Assembly (NCBI GenBank): GCA_034421515.1
Contig: DAOUKH010000060.1
Location: forward strand, 1 to 30,327
Direction: 5' to 3'
DNA length: 30,327 nt
Source of the DNA: DAOUKH01 sp034421515
Lineage (GTDB): Bacteria > Chloroflexota > Dehalococcoidia > SHYB01
Every line of letters begins with the position of its first letter. The stretch's first letter is position 1. The notes under the pieces were generated by a model that had not been told where the DNA came from, did no database searches, and saw only the letters and a list, made by a program, of their open reading frames with translations. This document shows, one piece after another, positions 14,087 through 21,876 of the stretch. A program made the position numbers and the translations under genes.

Positions 14087-14095
14087 AGGCGCGCA

Positions 14096-15412
14096 GTGGC
14101 ACTCGAAACCTTGCCGCTCTTTCCAGAGACGGCGCTGGTCGACGAACGCGGGCATCTCGTGTTGGGCGGCGTCGACGCCCTCGACCTAGCTGCCGAGTAC
14201 GGCACGCCGCTTTACGTCTTCGACGAGGCGACGCTACGGGGCCAGTGCCGCGCGTTCACGACCGAGTTCAGCGCCCGCTACCCGAAGGTCAAGGTGCTCT
14301 ATGCGGGCAAGGCCTTCCTGAACCGGCCGCTGGCGGGACTCCTCGCCGAGGAAGGGCTGGGCCTCGATGTCGTCTCCGGCGGCGAGCTGGCCGTCGCCCT
14401 CGCCGGCGGCGTGCCCGCCGAGCGCATCTACTTCCACGGCAACAACAAGGGGGCCCAGGAGCTACGCGAGGCCTTGGACGCCGGCATCGGGCGCGTCGTC
14501 GTCGACAACTACCATGAGCTCGCCCTGCTCGACCGGCTCGCCGGCGAGGCGGGCAAACGGCAGGCCGTGCTGGTGCGGGCCTCGCCCGACGTCGATCCCC
14601 ACACCCACGCGCACACCACCACGGGCACGCTGGACAGCAAGTTCGGGTTCGCCATCGCCACGGGGGACGCGGAGGAGGCGGTGCGGCTGGCCCAACAGGC
14701 CGAGAACCTCGACCTGATCGGCGTCCACACCCACCTCGGCTCCCCGATCTACGAGGTCGAGCCCTACACCGAGGGCATCGCCGTGGCGATGGAGTTCGCC
14801 GCCGCGATGCGCGACCGTCACGGCCTAGAGCTTCAGGAGTTCAGCCCGGGCGGCGGTTTTCCCATCCAGTACACCACCGACCAGCAGATCTCGCCGATCG
14901 CCTCCTACGCCGAGGTGATCACCGGGGCGCTGACCCGGACCTGCGAGCGCTACGGCTTCGACCTGCCGACTCTCTTCATCGAGCCGGGGCGGTCCATCGT
15001 GGGCAGGGCCGGGGTCGCGCTCTACGAGGTCGGCGCGACGAAGGCGATCCCCGGCGTGCGGACGTACGTGTCCGTCGACGGGGGGATGAGCGACAACATC
15101 CGCCCGGCGATCTACGGCGCGGTCTACGAAGCCCTCGTGGCAGGCAAGGCCGCCGAACCCAACGACACGCGCGTCACGATCGCGGGCAAGTATTGCGAGT
15201 CGGGCGACGTACTGATCAAGGACATCGACCTGCCTGAGCTTGAGGCCGGCGACGTGATCGCGATCCCCGCCTCCGGCGCCTACTGCATTCCGATGGCCAG
15301 CAACTACAACGCCGCGCCCAAACCGGCGGTGGTCATGGTCAACGAAGGCGAGGTCCGGCTGATTCGCGAGAGGGAGAGCTACGCCGACCTCATGCGGAAC
15401 GACGTGGGCTGA
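14096..15412 (+). CDS. lysA: Diaminopimelate decarboxylase
   Basis: This 438-residue PLP enzyme makes L-lysine from meso-diaminopimelate, the last step of lysine synthesis. It is a fold-type III decarboxylase. The PLP lysine is K72 in YAGKAF. Other conserved parts are DVVSGGEL, FHGNNK, GVHTHLGSP, SPGGGFPI, EPGRSIVG, the active-site KYCESGDVL and GAYCIPMASNYN. The start GTG at 14096 is chosen over an in-frame GTG at 14021: GAGG lies six bases before 14096, the 14021 codon would sit at the predicted transcript start, and the family normally begins near here. It is followed after 44 bp by holB and then ricT, probably one operon. The divergent neighbour is the GlnR-like regulator. Confidence 0.95.
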   Translation: MALETLPLFPETALVDERGHLVLGGVDALDLAAEYGTPLYVFDEATLRGQCRAFTTEFSARYPKVKVLYAGKAFLNRPLAGLLAEEGLGLDVVSGGELAVALAGGVPAERIYFHGNNKGAQELREALDAGIGRVVVDNYHELALLDRLAGEAGKRQAVLVRASPDVDPHTHAHTTTGTLDSKFGFAIATGDAEEAVRLAQQAENLDLIGVHTHLGSPIYEVEPYTEGIAVAMEFAAAMRDRHGLELQEFSPGGGFPIQYTTDQQISPIASYAEVITGALTRTCERYGFDLPTLFIEPGRSIVGRAGVALYEVGATKAIPGVRTYVSVDGGMSDNIRPAIYGAVYEALVAGKAAEPNDTRVTIAGKYCESGDVLIKDIDLPELEAGDVIAIPASGAYCIPMASNYNAAPKPAVVMVNEGEVRLIRERESYADLMRNDVG

Positions 15413-15456
15413 AGGAGTCGTCGAGGGGAGAGCGGGAACGGGAGAAAGCACGCTCC

Positions 15457-16476
15457 ATGCGAGGAATGATCGGCCAGGACGCATTGCGCGTCCAGCTTGA
15501 ACGCAGCATCGAGATGGGGCGCTTGGCGCACGCCATGCTGATAGCGGGCGCGGCGGGCGCGGGCAAGATGCGCCTGGCCCTCGAACTCGCCCAGATCCTT
15601 AATTGCGAGAGCGGTAGCGGAGCCTGCGGGGCGTGCCGTCAGTGCTCCCGTATCGCGGCCTCCAAGCACGCCGACGTGCGCGTCATCGGCGCGCCCGGCC
15701 AGGCGGTCAAGATCGAGGAGATGCGGGAGCTGCAGCAAGACGCCGCGCTCGTCCCATTCGAGGGGCGCAACCGCGTCTTCATCATCGACGGCGCGGAGCG
15801 AATGACGGGCGAGGCGGCCAACTGCCTGCTCAAAACGCTGGAGGAGCCGCCCGACAACGTCTATCTGATCCTGCTGAGCCAGCAGCCCGCGGCGCTGCTG
15901 CCCACGGTGCGCTCACGGTGCCGCCTCGTCGAGCTGCGGCCCGTCGCCGCCGCGCTGATCGAAGAGATGCTGAAGGAGGGCGGCGCGGACTCTGAGACCG
16001 CACGCACCATCGCGCGGCTCGCCGAGGGACGTGCGGGATGGGCCGCCGAGGCCGCCGCCGACCCCGCGATTCTGGAAGCCCGCCGCGGGCGCCTGGATGA
16101 CGCCGTCGGCGTCGCCGGCATGGACTACAGCGCCCGGCTGGTCCACGCGGCGGCCCTTGCCGACCGCTACGGCAAGGACCGGGAGGTCGTCCTCGACTGG
16201 CTCGGCCTGCTCCGCCGGTGGTGGCGCGACGTGCTGCTCCATAAGAGCGGGCGGGGCGACCTCGCGGTCAATGCCGACCGCGCCGACGCCCTTACGGCCT
16301 TCGCGGAGGCCTGCTCCGTGGCCGAAGCCGGGGCCGCCGTCCGCGACGTCACCGACGCAATCGACCACCTGGGCAAGAACGCGAACGCGCGTCTCGCCCT
16401 CGACGTACTCATGCTCCGATTACCCCAAGTTCCCGCGGAGGCGTTGCACACCGCGCCCGCGGTCCCGGAAGGATAG
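15457..16476 (+). CDS. holB: DNA polymerase III delta-prime subunit
   Basis: This 339-residue AAA+ protein is the delta-prime subunit of the clamp loader, which helps load the beta clamp on DNA. Visible features are the P-loop-like GAAGAGKM (31-38), a zinc-binding cysteine set C50, C57, C60 and C63, FIIDGAERMTGEAANCLLKTLEEPP as the Walker B/sensor region, and the SRC motif in TVRSRCRLVEL. The length is normal. The C-terminal half is a helical collar domain of low conservation. ricT begins five bases after the stop; the holB-ricT order is also known from Bacillus. Start ATG 15457 is likely; ATG 15466, giving MIGQDAL, is an alternative. Confidence 0.93.
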   Translation: MRGMIGQDALRVQLERSIEMGRLAHAMLIAGAAGAGKMRLALELAQILNCESGSGACGACRQCSRIAASKHADVRVIGAPGQAVKIEEMRELQQDAALVPFEGRNRVFIIDGAERMTGEAANCLLKTLEEPPDNVYLILLSQQPAALLPTVRSRCRLVELRPVAAALIEEMLKEGGADSETARTIARLAEGRAGWAAEAAADPAILEARRGRLDDAVGVAGMDYSARLVHAAALADRYGKDREVVLDWLGLLRRWWRDVLLHKSGRGDLAVNADRADALTAFAEACSVAEAGAAVRDVTDAIDHLGKNANARLALDVLMLRLPQVPAEALHTAPAVPEG

Positions 16477-16481
16477 GCACC

Positions 16482-17375
16482 ATGGTGACCACCGAAAAAC
16501 CGACGACGATGGGCGTCCGCTTCGCCAAGGCGGGCAAGATTCAGTATTTCGACGCCGGCGACGAGACGTTTGAGACCAACGACTACGTCGTCGGGGAAAC
16601 CGCCACCGGCATCGAGATCGGCTGGGTAGTCATCGCACCCGATCAGGTGCTGATGACCAAGTTCAAAGACACCCCGCCGCCGATCGTACGGAAAGCATCT
16701 CCCGAAGACCTGCAGGCCCGGGACCGGCTCGCCCAGCGCGCCGACCAGCTCTTCCAGGAGGCCAAGTCGATCGTCCGGGAGCTGCGGCTGCCGATGAAGG
16801 TGGTGCAGGCCACCTTTTCCCTGGACGAGGCGCGGGTGGTGGTGACGTACACCGCCGAGGACCGCGTCGACTTCCGCCAACTAATCCGCCGGCTGGGCCG
16901 CACGGCCAACGCCAGGGTCGAACTGCGCGAGGTGGGACCTCGTGACGAGGCCAAGGTCGTGGACGGCATCGGGCGGTGCGGCCGCACCCTCTGCTGCTCC
17001 ACGTGGCTCACCGAGTTCAGCCCGGTGACGATGAAGATGGCGAAGGAGCAGGACCTGCCGCTGAGCCCGCCCGGTCTCGCCGGCCAGTGCGGGCGCCTGC
17101 GGTGCTGCCTGCGCTATGAGTACGACCAGTACCGGGAGCTCAAACGCGGCCTTCCCAAGATCGGGGCCACCGTCAAGACGTCGCACGGCGAGGCCGTCGT
17201 GGTCGTCGGTCACCCTCTGAAACAGACCGTCACCGTGCGGCTGGAAGAGGGCGGCTGGACGGAGATTCCGATGGCGGAGATCGAGCAGGCTTCGGCACCG
17301 CCGCCTCAGTCTCAGGACCGTCCGGAAGGTGGGTCGCGGCCCCGGTCGCGACGGCGTCGCCGCCCTAGGCGATAG
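16482..17375 (+). CDS. ricT: PSP1-domain protein RicT (YaaT family)
   Basis: This 297-residue protein has the PSP1/RicT core. In Bacillus, RicT works with RicA and RicF in a complex that carries [4Fe-4S] clusters and stimulates RNase Y mRNA processing. Two cysteine clusters, GRCGRTLCC (C166, C171, C172) and CGRLRCC (C203, C208, C209), are diagnostic and are the expected cluster ligands. A coiled stretch at about 75-100 and the VVVTYTAEDRVDFRQLIRRL segment match the family. The C-terminus is a basic, probably disordered tail rich in Arg (285-297). GGAAGGA precedes ATG 16482, five bases after holB. The 3' end overlaps the convergent HNH gene by 11 bp. RicA and RicF partners are not in the window. 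Confidence 0.93.
   Translation: MVTTEKPTTMGVRFAKAGKIQYFDAGDETFETNDYVVGETATGIEIGWVVIAPDQVLMTKFKDTPPPIVRKASPEDLQARDRLAQRADQLFQEAKSIVRELRLPMKVVQATFSLDEARVVVTYTAEDRVDFRQLIRRLGRTANARVELREVGPRDEAKVVDGIGRCGRTLCCSTWLTEFSPVTMKMAKEQDLPLSPPGLAGQCGRLRCCLRYEYDQYRELKRGLPKIGATVKTSHGEAVVVVGHPLKQTVTVRLEEGGWTEIPMAEIEQASAPPPQSQDRPEGGSRPRSRRRRRPRR
17357..17372. terminator. Inverted repeat over the overlapping ricT/HNH gene ends
   Basis: TCGCC (17357-17361) and GGCGA (17368-17372) are separated by six bases and lie within or next to the 11-bp overlap of the two convergent genes. The stem is short and has no T-run. Confidence 0.25.
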
Positions 17376-17919
17376 GGACGAACTTCCGCCACTCGGCCCG
17401 GCGGTCGAGGTACGGAATGAAGGGGTCGAAGGGTGTGCTGCGCGGCTTGTGCGGCTTGCTGAGCAGCCGCATCCCCGCCTCCTTCGGCAAGCGTCCCGCC
17501 TTCCGGTGATTGCAGCGCTTGCACGCCGTCACCACGTTCTCCCACTCATGCTTGCCGCCGCGCACACGGGGCAACACGTGGTCGATCGTGAGGTCGCGCG
17601 ACGACGACGCCCCGCAGTACTGGCAGTGGTAGCGGTCGCGGATGAAGACCTCGCGCCGGGTGAGGCGGCGGATCGGGAGCGGGCGGCGCACCTGGTAGAT
17701 GAGACGGATCACCGAGGGAAGCTCGAAGGCGCGCTCCGCGGTGTGGAGGACGCCCATACCGTTCTCTAGGAGCTCCGCCTTCCCCTTCCAGAGCAGCACG
17801 ATGGCGCGTCGAACGGGGCACACGTTGAGCGGCTCATAGTTCTGGTTGAGCAGGAGCACCGGTGTCTGCGGCGTCGCCCGCCGGTTGCCGTTCCCCGCTG
17901 GAAAAGGTTCCGCGTCCAT
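17365..17919 (-). CDS. HNH endonuclease
   Basis: This protein of about 184 residues has a standard HNH (beta-beta-alpha metal) nuclease core. The zinc-binding pair C99 and C102 (HCQYC) is followed by DH at 113-114 in TIDHVLPRVRGG, N128 in WENVV, then C133, C136 and H138 in ACKRCNHRK. The N-terminal VLLLNQNYEPLNVCPVRRAIVLL segment marks the widespread stand-alone chromosomal HNH subgroup, whose cellular role is poorly known. The start is uncertain: ATG 17919 is given and ATG 17970 would add 17 residues; neither has a clear Shine-Dalgarno. The 3' end overlaps ricT by 11 bp. It follows cvpA on the same strand but is separated by a hairpin and a family A repeat. Confidence 0.88.
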   Translation of the reverse strand: MDAEPFPAGNGNRRATPQTPVLLLNQNYEPLNVCPVRRAIVLLWKGKAELLENGMGVLHTAERAFELPSVIRLIYQVRRPLPIRRLTRREVFIRDRYHCQYCGASSSRDLTIDHVLPRVRGGKHEWENVVTACKRCNHRKAGRLPKEAGMRLLSKPHKPRSTPFDPFIPYLDRRAEWRKFVPIA

Positions 17920-18035
17920 CCCGAGGCAGCCATCCTCACCGAAAGCTTCTCGCGGGGCGTACTCTACCATGCCGGGACGGAGAACGGCACAAGGGCTGAG
18001 AGAGCCGGGGGCGGTCGCCCAGGGCCGGGATACAG

Positions 18036-18086
18036 CAGCGCCCTCTCTCAATCTTCCTCAGAGGGGGAGAGGCTTAAGGCGTTCCC
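18036..18086 (+). repeat. Family A interspersed repeat, copy 6
   Basis: CCCTCTCTCAATCTTCCTCA followed by GAGGGGGAGAGGCTTAAGGCG gives a clear central palindrome and the GGCTTAAGGCG tail. It lies between cvpA and the HNH gene. Confidence 0.75.
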
Positions 18087-18094
18087 ACAAGATG

Positions 18095-18116
18095 GGCAGT
18101 CGGCACGGCGACTGCC
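18095..18116 (-). terminator. Hairpin just after cvpA
   Basis: GGCAGTCG (18095-18102) and CGACTGCC (18109-18116) form a perfect 8-bp stem with a 6-base loop, starting about four bases after the cvpA stop. The T-run is poor, so a terminator role is inferred from position. Confidence 0.45.
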
Positions 18117-18120
18117 TTGG

Positions 18121-18666
18121 CTACGAGTCGAGGCGCTCGACCTCGCGGACGGCCCGGCCGAAGTCGCCGGGGATGAGGCCGAGCGCCGAGGCGGGAAGCT
18201 GGTCGTAGATGTCCAGGTAGGCGGGGGTGAAGGCCGACTCGGTGAGCGTATCCACCATGCCGGTCCGGATGTCGGATTCGGGGACCAGCACCGCCAGCCG
18301 GGCGAGGGCGACCACCAGCAGTGCTCCCAGAATGAAGCCGCCCACGGCTCCCAACGCGCCGCCGCCCCAACTGTCCACCCAGCCCAGCTTGGCCTTGTCC
18401 AGGGTCGACCGCATCAGGTGTCCGGCGATCTGTACGAGGATGAAGACGCCGGCGCCGATGATGCCGTAGGCCGCCACGGTGGCGATCGAATCGCTGCCCA
18501 CGCTGCCGGTGAGGGCGCCCGCCAGCGGCTCGCTCACCTGCGCGGCCACGATGCCGGCGGCGAAGACCCCCAAGACGATGAGCAGCGACTTCAGCAGTCC
18601 CAGTTTCCATCCAACGAAGGCCAGGACGATGATCGCGACGGTGATGACGATGTCGAGCCAGTTCAT
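18121..18666 (-). CDS. CvpA family inner-membrane protein
   Basis: This 181-residue membrane protein resembles the colicin V production (CvpA) family, small proteins with about four transmembrane helices linked to envelope homeostasis. The N-terminus MNWLDIVITVAIIVLAFVGW and the KLGLLKSLLIVLGVFAAGIV segment are typical. Further hydrophobic stretches lie at about residues 61-82 and 103-128. A soluble C-terminal tail of about 45 residues follows. The start ATG at 18666 overlaps the stop of the upstream lipoprotein gene as ATGA, so translation is coupled. This suggests a shared envelope role for the two proteins. The CvpA assignment rests on general pattern rather than a strict motif. Confidence 0.8.
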   Translation of the reverse strand: MNWLDIVITVAIIVLAFVGWKLGLLKSLLIVLGVFAAGIVAAQVSEPLAGALTGSVGSDSIATVAAYGIIGAGVFILVQIAGHLMRSTLDKAKLGWVDSWGGGALGAVGGFILGALLVVALARLAVLVPESDIRTGMVDTLTESAFTPAYLDIYDQLPASALGLIPGDFGRAVREVERLDS

Positions 18667-20156
18667 GACGGTGTGAATCCTGAAAATGCGCCCAGCGCGG
18701 TCTCGGCCGTTTCGGCTTCCGTAGCAATGATCAGCAGGGTCTGGTCGCCCACCATGTGGATGGTGTGCAACGCGCCTCGGAGGATGCCGGATGCGGCGGC
18801 GGACTCTTCGACGACGTCCTCGGCGCCAAGCCCGTAGAGAAGCTCAGTGTAGCCCTCGAAGAACTCGTCAGCATCGTCCTCCGAGTCCCATACGGCGAGC
18901 ATGGCGATGAGCTCGGCACCGTCCGGGCCGGCGTAGTAGGCGTAGCGGTCGCCGCCCCAGCCCTCCGCGGCCTGCTGCACCGCCCCCTCTTCGAGGGCCG
19001 TTTGCAAGAGGAGTATCACCCCGAACTCGCCGACGACGTCGTCATCCTTCGATTCCCAACCCTCGCCCAGAACGGCGGCAAGTTCCGGCAGCGACACCTC
19101 GATCGGGGCCTCCTCCGTGAAGTACTTGTCGGGGTGAAGGATCTGCTCCGTCGACTGAGGCGGGTTGCTGAAGGCGCGGTCGACCGCCTCCCAACCGCCG
19201 GAACGGTACAGGGCGGCCACGAAGCGTGGGCCGGCGCGGTAGGGGAAGATGAGGGAGTCGGTCACTGCCGCAGGGACTTCGGGACCCTCAGGGAAAGAGT
19301 CCAGTGTCCTCACGATCTCGCTTCGCCTTGATGTGAGGTGCTGTTGAAAATACCGCTGCTGAACGAGCGAAGCGTCCCCCTCAACCAGCGCCGACAGGGC
19401 GGAGTCGGCGTCGGAATTGTCCTCGACCGCCTCCTCCAGCGCGCCGATGTCGTGCGTGCCGTACTGGAGCGCGTGGACGTATTCGTGGGCGTAGACCAGC
19501 TCCGCGTACGCGCCCAGGCCATCGCCGCTCTGGGCGACGACGATCCGGTCCTTGCTCGGCTGGAAGAAGCCGACGACGGACGACTGGTAGGACTCGGTGT
19601 AGGCGTCGGCGAGGCTGTCCTCCGGCCCGATGAGGCCGAGCAGCTTCCAGACGCGCTCGGCCACCTCGGTTTCCTCACCGAAGTTCAGCAGACCCGCGAT
19701 GATTTCAGAGAGCTCCTCTGGGGAGACGAACTCGCGGACCAAGTCGCCCGTCTCGGTCAGCTCACGCTCCTCGCTGACGCGCCGCTCGATTTCGGCGATC
19801 ACCTCCTCCAGGCCGGGCACGGGGGTCGCCGGCTCCGTGGGGGCGGGGGTAGAGGTTGGCGCGGGCGTACCTGTTGGGACCGGCGTTGACGTCGGGGGAA
19901 CGGGCGTTGGAGTCGGCGGGCGAGAGGTTGGAGTGGCCGTAGGGGCGGCCGTGGCCGTTGGGACGAGAGTCGGCGTCGGAGCTGGCGTGGCGGTCGGCGC
20001 CGGCGCCGCAGTCGGCGCGGGGGTGTGCGTCGGGGACACGGGCGGCGTGGATGTGGGAGCGGGCGTCGCCGGCGCAGTCGAGCACGCCGACGCGACTAGC
20101 GCGAGAACAAGCAAGGACGCCGTCAGCCTCGAGAGGAGTGCGCGAGAACGAGGCAA
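18663..20156 (-). CDS. Lipoprotein with Pro/Thr-rich stalk and HExxH zinc-protease motif
   Basis: This 497-residue predicted lipoprotein probably sits on the outside of the cytoplasmic membrane. The signal peptide has an RSR n-region, a hydrophobic core LTASLLVLALVA and a lipobox ending ASAC, with the lipid Cys at 25. Residues 26-115 are almost only Pro, Thr, Ala, Ser and Val, a flexible stalk. The globular part carries AHEYVH, with HExxH at 224-228, and a possible third ligand Glu in LVEGDA (259), as in gluzincin-like peptidases. No peptidase family could be named. The start TTG at 20156 is chosen because AAGGGAG lies five bases upstream; another TTG at 20195 has none. The stop overlaps cvpA by four bases. 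Confidence 0.75.
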   Translation of the reverse strand: MPRSRALLSRLTASLLVLALVASACSTAPATPAPTSTPPVSPTHTPAPTAAPAPTATPAPTPTLVPTATAAPTATPTSRPPTPTPVPPTSTPVPTGTPAPTSTPAPTEPATPVPGLEEVIAEIERRVSEERELTETGDLVREFVSPEELSEIIAGLLNFGEETEVAERVWKLLGLIGPEDSLADAYTESYQSSVVGFFQPSKDRIVVAQSGDGLGAYAELVYAHEYVHALQYGTHDIGALEEAVEDNSDADSALSALVEGDASLVQQRYFQQHLTSRRSEIVRTLDSFPEGPEVPAAVTDSLIFPYRAGPRFVAALYRSGGWEAVDRAFSNPPQSTEQILHPDKYFTEEAPIEVSLPELAAVLGEGWESKDDDVVGEFGVILLLQTALEEGAVQQAAEGWGGDRYAYYAGPDGAELIAMLAVWDSEDDADEFFEGYTELLYGLGAEDVVEESAAASGILRGALHTIHMVGDQTLLIIATEAETAETALGAFSGFTPS

Positions 20157-20260
20157 GGAGACTCCCTTCAAGGCGACCGCGTAGGGCGTTCGCAACGCAT
20201 GGGCCGCGCCGCCGGATCGCGGGGCATGGACACACTCGCCCCGGCGCTGGCGCTCCCACC

Positions 20261-20266
20261 ATTGTA
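20261..20266 (-). promoter_or_regulatory. -10 element for the lipoprotein-cvpA operon
   Basis: TACAAT on the minus strand would start a transcript near 20254, with a leader of about 98 bases. No convincing -35 element was found. Confidence 0.35.
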
Positions 20267-20330
20267 CGCCCCGGCTGCGTTTTCCGGCGCGTCAGGGCTC
20301 GTGTAAGCTAGGCCCTCCCGGAGGCCGTCG

Positions 20331-21497
20331 ATGGACTTCACCTTCACCGCCGAACAAGAGTCCTTTCGTCAAGAAATACGAGATTTCCTGGCCCAAGAGA
20401 TGCCTCCAGACTGGTGCGGCCGCTCATTCGTGTGGCAGACGGAGGATGAATGGCGGGTCGCGCGCGGCTTCGACAAGAAGCTCGGCGAGAAGGGCTGGCT
20501 CACCCTCCCCTGGCCCAAGGAGTACGGCGGCGGCGACCTCTCGCCGGTCGACCAGCTCGTCTTTCAGGAGGAGATGGCCTACGCCCGTGCCCCCAACGGC
20601 GGCGGGTGGGCCCACGGGCCGGTCTTCGTCGGCCCCACCGTCATTCACTACGGCAGCGAGGAGCAGAAGCAGCGCTTCCTTCCTCCCATCTCCACGGGCG
20701 AGGAGATCTGGTGCCAGGGTTTCTCAGAGCCGGTGGCGGGCTCCGACCTCGCCGGCCTTGAGACCAGCGCCACCGCCGACGGGGACGAGTACGTCATCAA
20801 CGGCATGAAGCATCTTGTGGGCCAGGGGCAGCGGGCAGAGTGGTGCATCCTCGCCGCCCGCACCGACCCCGACGCGCCGAAGCACAAAGGGGTCAGCTTG
20901 CTGATCATGGACATGCGCCTTCCGGGCGTCGAGGTCGAGCTCATGCCAACCCTGCCGCGGCACGGCGCCCAGTCGCGGATCATCATGAAGGACGTGCGCG
21001 TCCCCAAAAACATGCTCGTCGGGGAACGCGGCCGCGGCTTCTACCAGATGATGACCACGATGGACTACGAGCGGAACCGCATCGCCCACGCCGTCGAGGC
21101 GAACCGCGTCCTCGACGACCTCTATTCCTACGCAACGGCCAACGGAATGCTCCGCGACCCCGTCGCCCGCCATCGTTTAGCCGACCGCAAGATCGAGGCG
21201 AAGGTGGCGATCCTGCTGAACTATCGGGTTGCCTGGCTCCAAGGACAGGGGCAGGTCCCCAACTTCGAAGCCTCCATCGGCAAAATGATGACGGAAGAGT
21301 TGCGGCAGCGCGTCGGCGTCACCGCCATGCAGACCCTCGGCCTCTTCAGCCAGCCGATCCTCAACGAGCCTCACGCCGCCCAGGGCGGCGACCTGAACGA
21401 CTTCTTCCTGAGCACGGTGTCGTCGACGATCCTCGGCGGCTCCTCCGAGGTGCAGCGCAACATCATCGCCACGCGCGGCCTCGGCCTGCCTCGGTAG
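20331..21497 (+). CDS. Acyl-CoA dehydrogenase family protein
   Basis: This 388-residue FAD enzyme is a full-length acyl-CoA dehydrogenase, which makes a trans-2-enoyl-CoA from an acyl-CoA and passes electrons to ETF. Conserved parts are the N-terminal helical domain (MDFTFTAEQESFRQEIRDFL), the PKEYGGGDLSPVDQLVF segment, the FAD/substrate strand QGFSEPVAGSDLAGLETSA, and the C-terminal GGSSEVQRNIIATRGLGLPR. The last is typical of the branch that includes many Actinobacteria and Chloroflexi FadE enzymes acting on branched, cyclic or steroid-type acyl-CoAs. The substrate is unknown. ATG 20331 has a CGGAGG seven bases upstream. A TAAGCT (20304-20309) may be the -10, with a poor -35. The 3' end is seven bases from convergent yraN. 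Confidence 0.93.
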   Translation: MDFTFTAEQESFRQEIRDFLAQEMPPDWCGRSFVWQTEDEWRVARGFDKKLGEKGWLTLPWPKEYGGGDLSPVDQLVFQEEMAYARAPNGGGWAHGPVFVGPTVIHYGSEEQKQRFLPPISTGEEIWCQGFSEPVAGSDLAGLETSATADGDEYVINGMKHLVGQGQRAEWCILAARTDPDAPKHKGVSLLIMDMRLPGVEVELMPTLPRHGAQSRIIMKDVRVPKNMLVGERGRGFYQMMTTMDYERNRIAHAVEANRVLDDLYSYATANGMLRDPVARHRLADRKIEAKVAILLNYRVAWLQGQGQVPNFEASIGKMMTEELRQRVGVTAMQTLGLFSQPILNEPHAAQGGDLNDFFLSTVSSTILGGSSEVQRNIIATRGLGLPR

Positions 21498-21513
21498 GCG
21501 GAGGCTAGCCGCC
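21497..21513. terminator. Inverted repeat between convergent gene ends
   Basis: GGCGG (21497-21501) and CCGCC (21509-21513) form a 5-bp stem with a 7-base loop over the short gap between the acyl-CoA dehydrogenase and yraN stops. There is no T-run. Confidence 0.25.
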
Positions 21514-21876
21514 GTCCACGGCGTTGCGGTGGACCTCGATGCGGGAGACGCGGCCGCGGCGGTCGACCTCGACGGCTACGACGTCGATGCGCCAGCGCTC
21601 GGCCCATTCGGGGTGGGCCTCGGCGTACTCGTGGCCGAGGTCGATGAGCTTCTCGGCCTTGGCCTCGGTGATCGACTCCTCGGGGTTGCCGAAGCGGTCG
21701 CCGCGCTTGGTACGCACCTCGACGAGGGCAAGGACGCCGGCTTCCTCGGCCACGATGTCGATCTCGCCGGAGGGGAGGCGCGCGTTGACCTCGACGATCC
21801 GGTAGCCGGCTTTCTGCAGGTGGGCACGGGCGTAGCGTTCGCCGAAGGCGCCGAGCGCGATCCGGCCGCCGCTCAT
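21505..21876 (-). CDS. YraN family (UPF0102) endonuclease-like protein
   Basis: This 123-residue protein matches the YraN/UPF0102 family, which has a Holliday-junction-resolvase/PD-(D/E)xK-like fold but no settled function. The conserved GEIDIVAEE (D40) and LVEVRTKRGDRFGNPEESI (E53) segments are present. The usual Lys of ExK is Arg55, a common variant. The C-terminal RIDVVAVEVD strand also fits. The start ATG at 21876 overlaps the rnhB stop as ATGA. This rnhB-yraN neighbourhood is widespread in bacteria. It is the last gene of the mnmA-dinB-dinB-rnhB-yraN run. Confidence 0.9.
   Translation of the reverse strand: MSGGRIALGAFGERYARAHLQKAGYRIVEVNARLPSGEIDIVAEEAGVLALVEVRTKRGDRFGNPEESITEAKAEKLIDLGHEYAEAHPEWAERWRIDVVAVEVDRRGRVSRIEVHRNAVDGG

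Noticed and set aside
19840..20060. Tandem repeat array within the lipoprotein gene
   Set aside because: The repeat-like sequence is explained by Pro/Thr/Ala codons of the stalk, with no exact unit.
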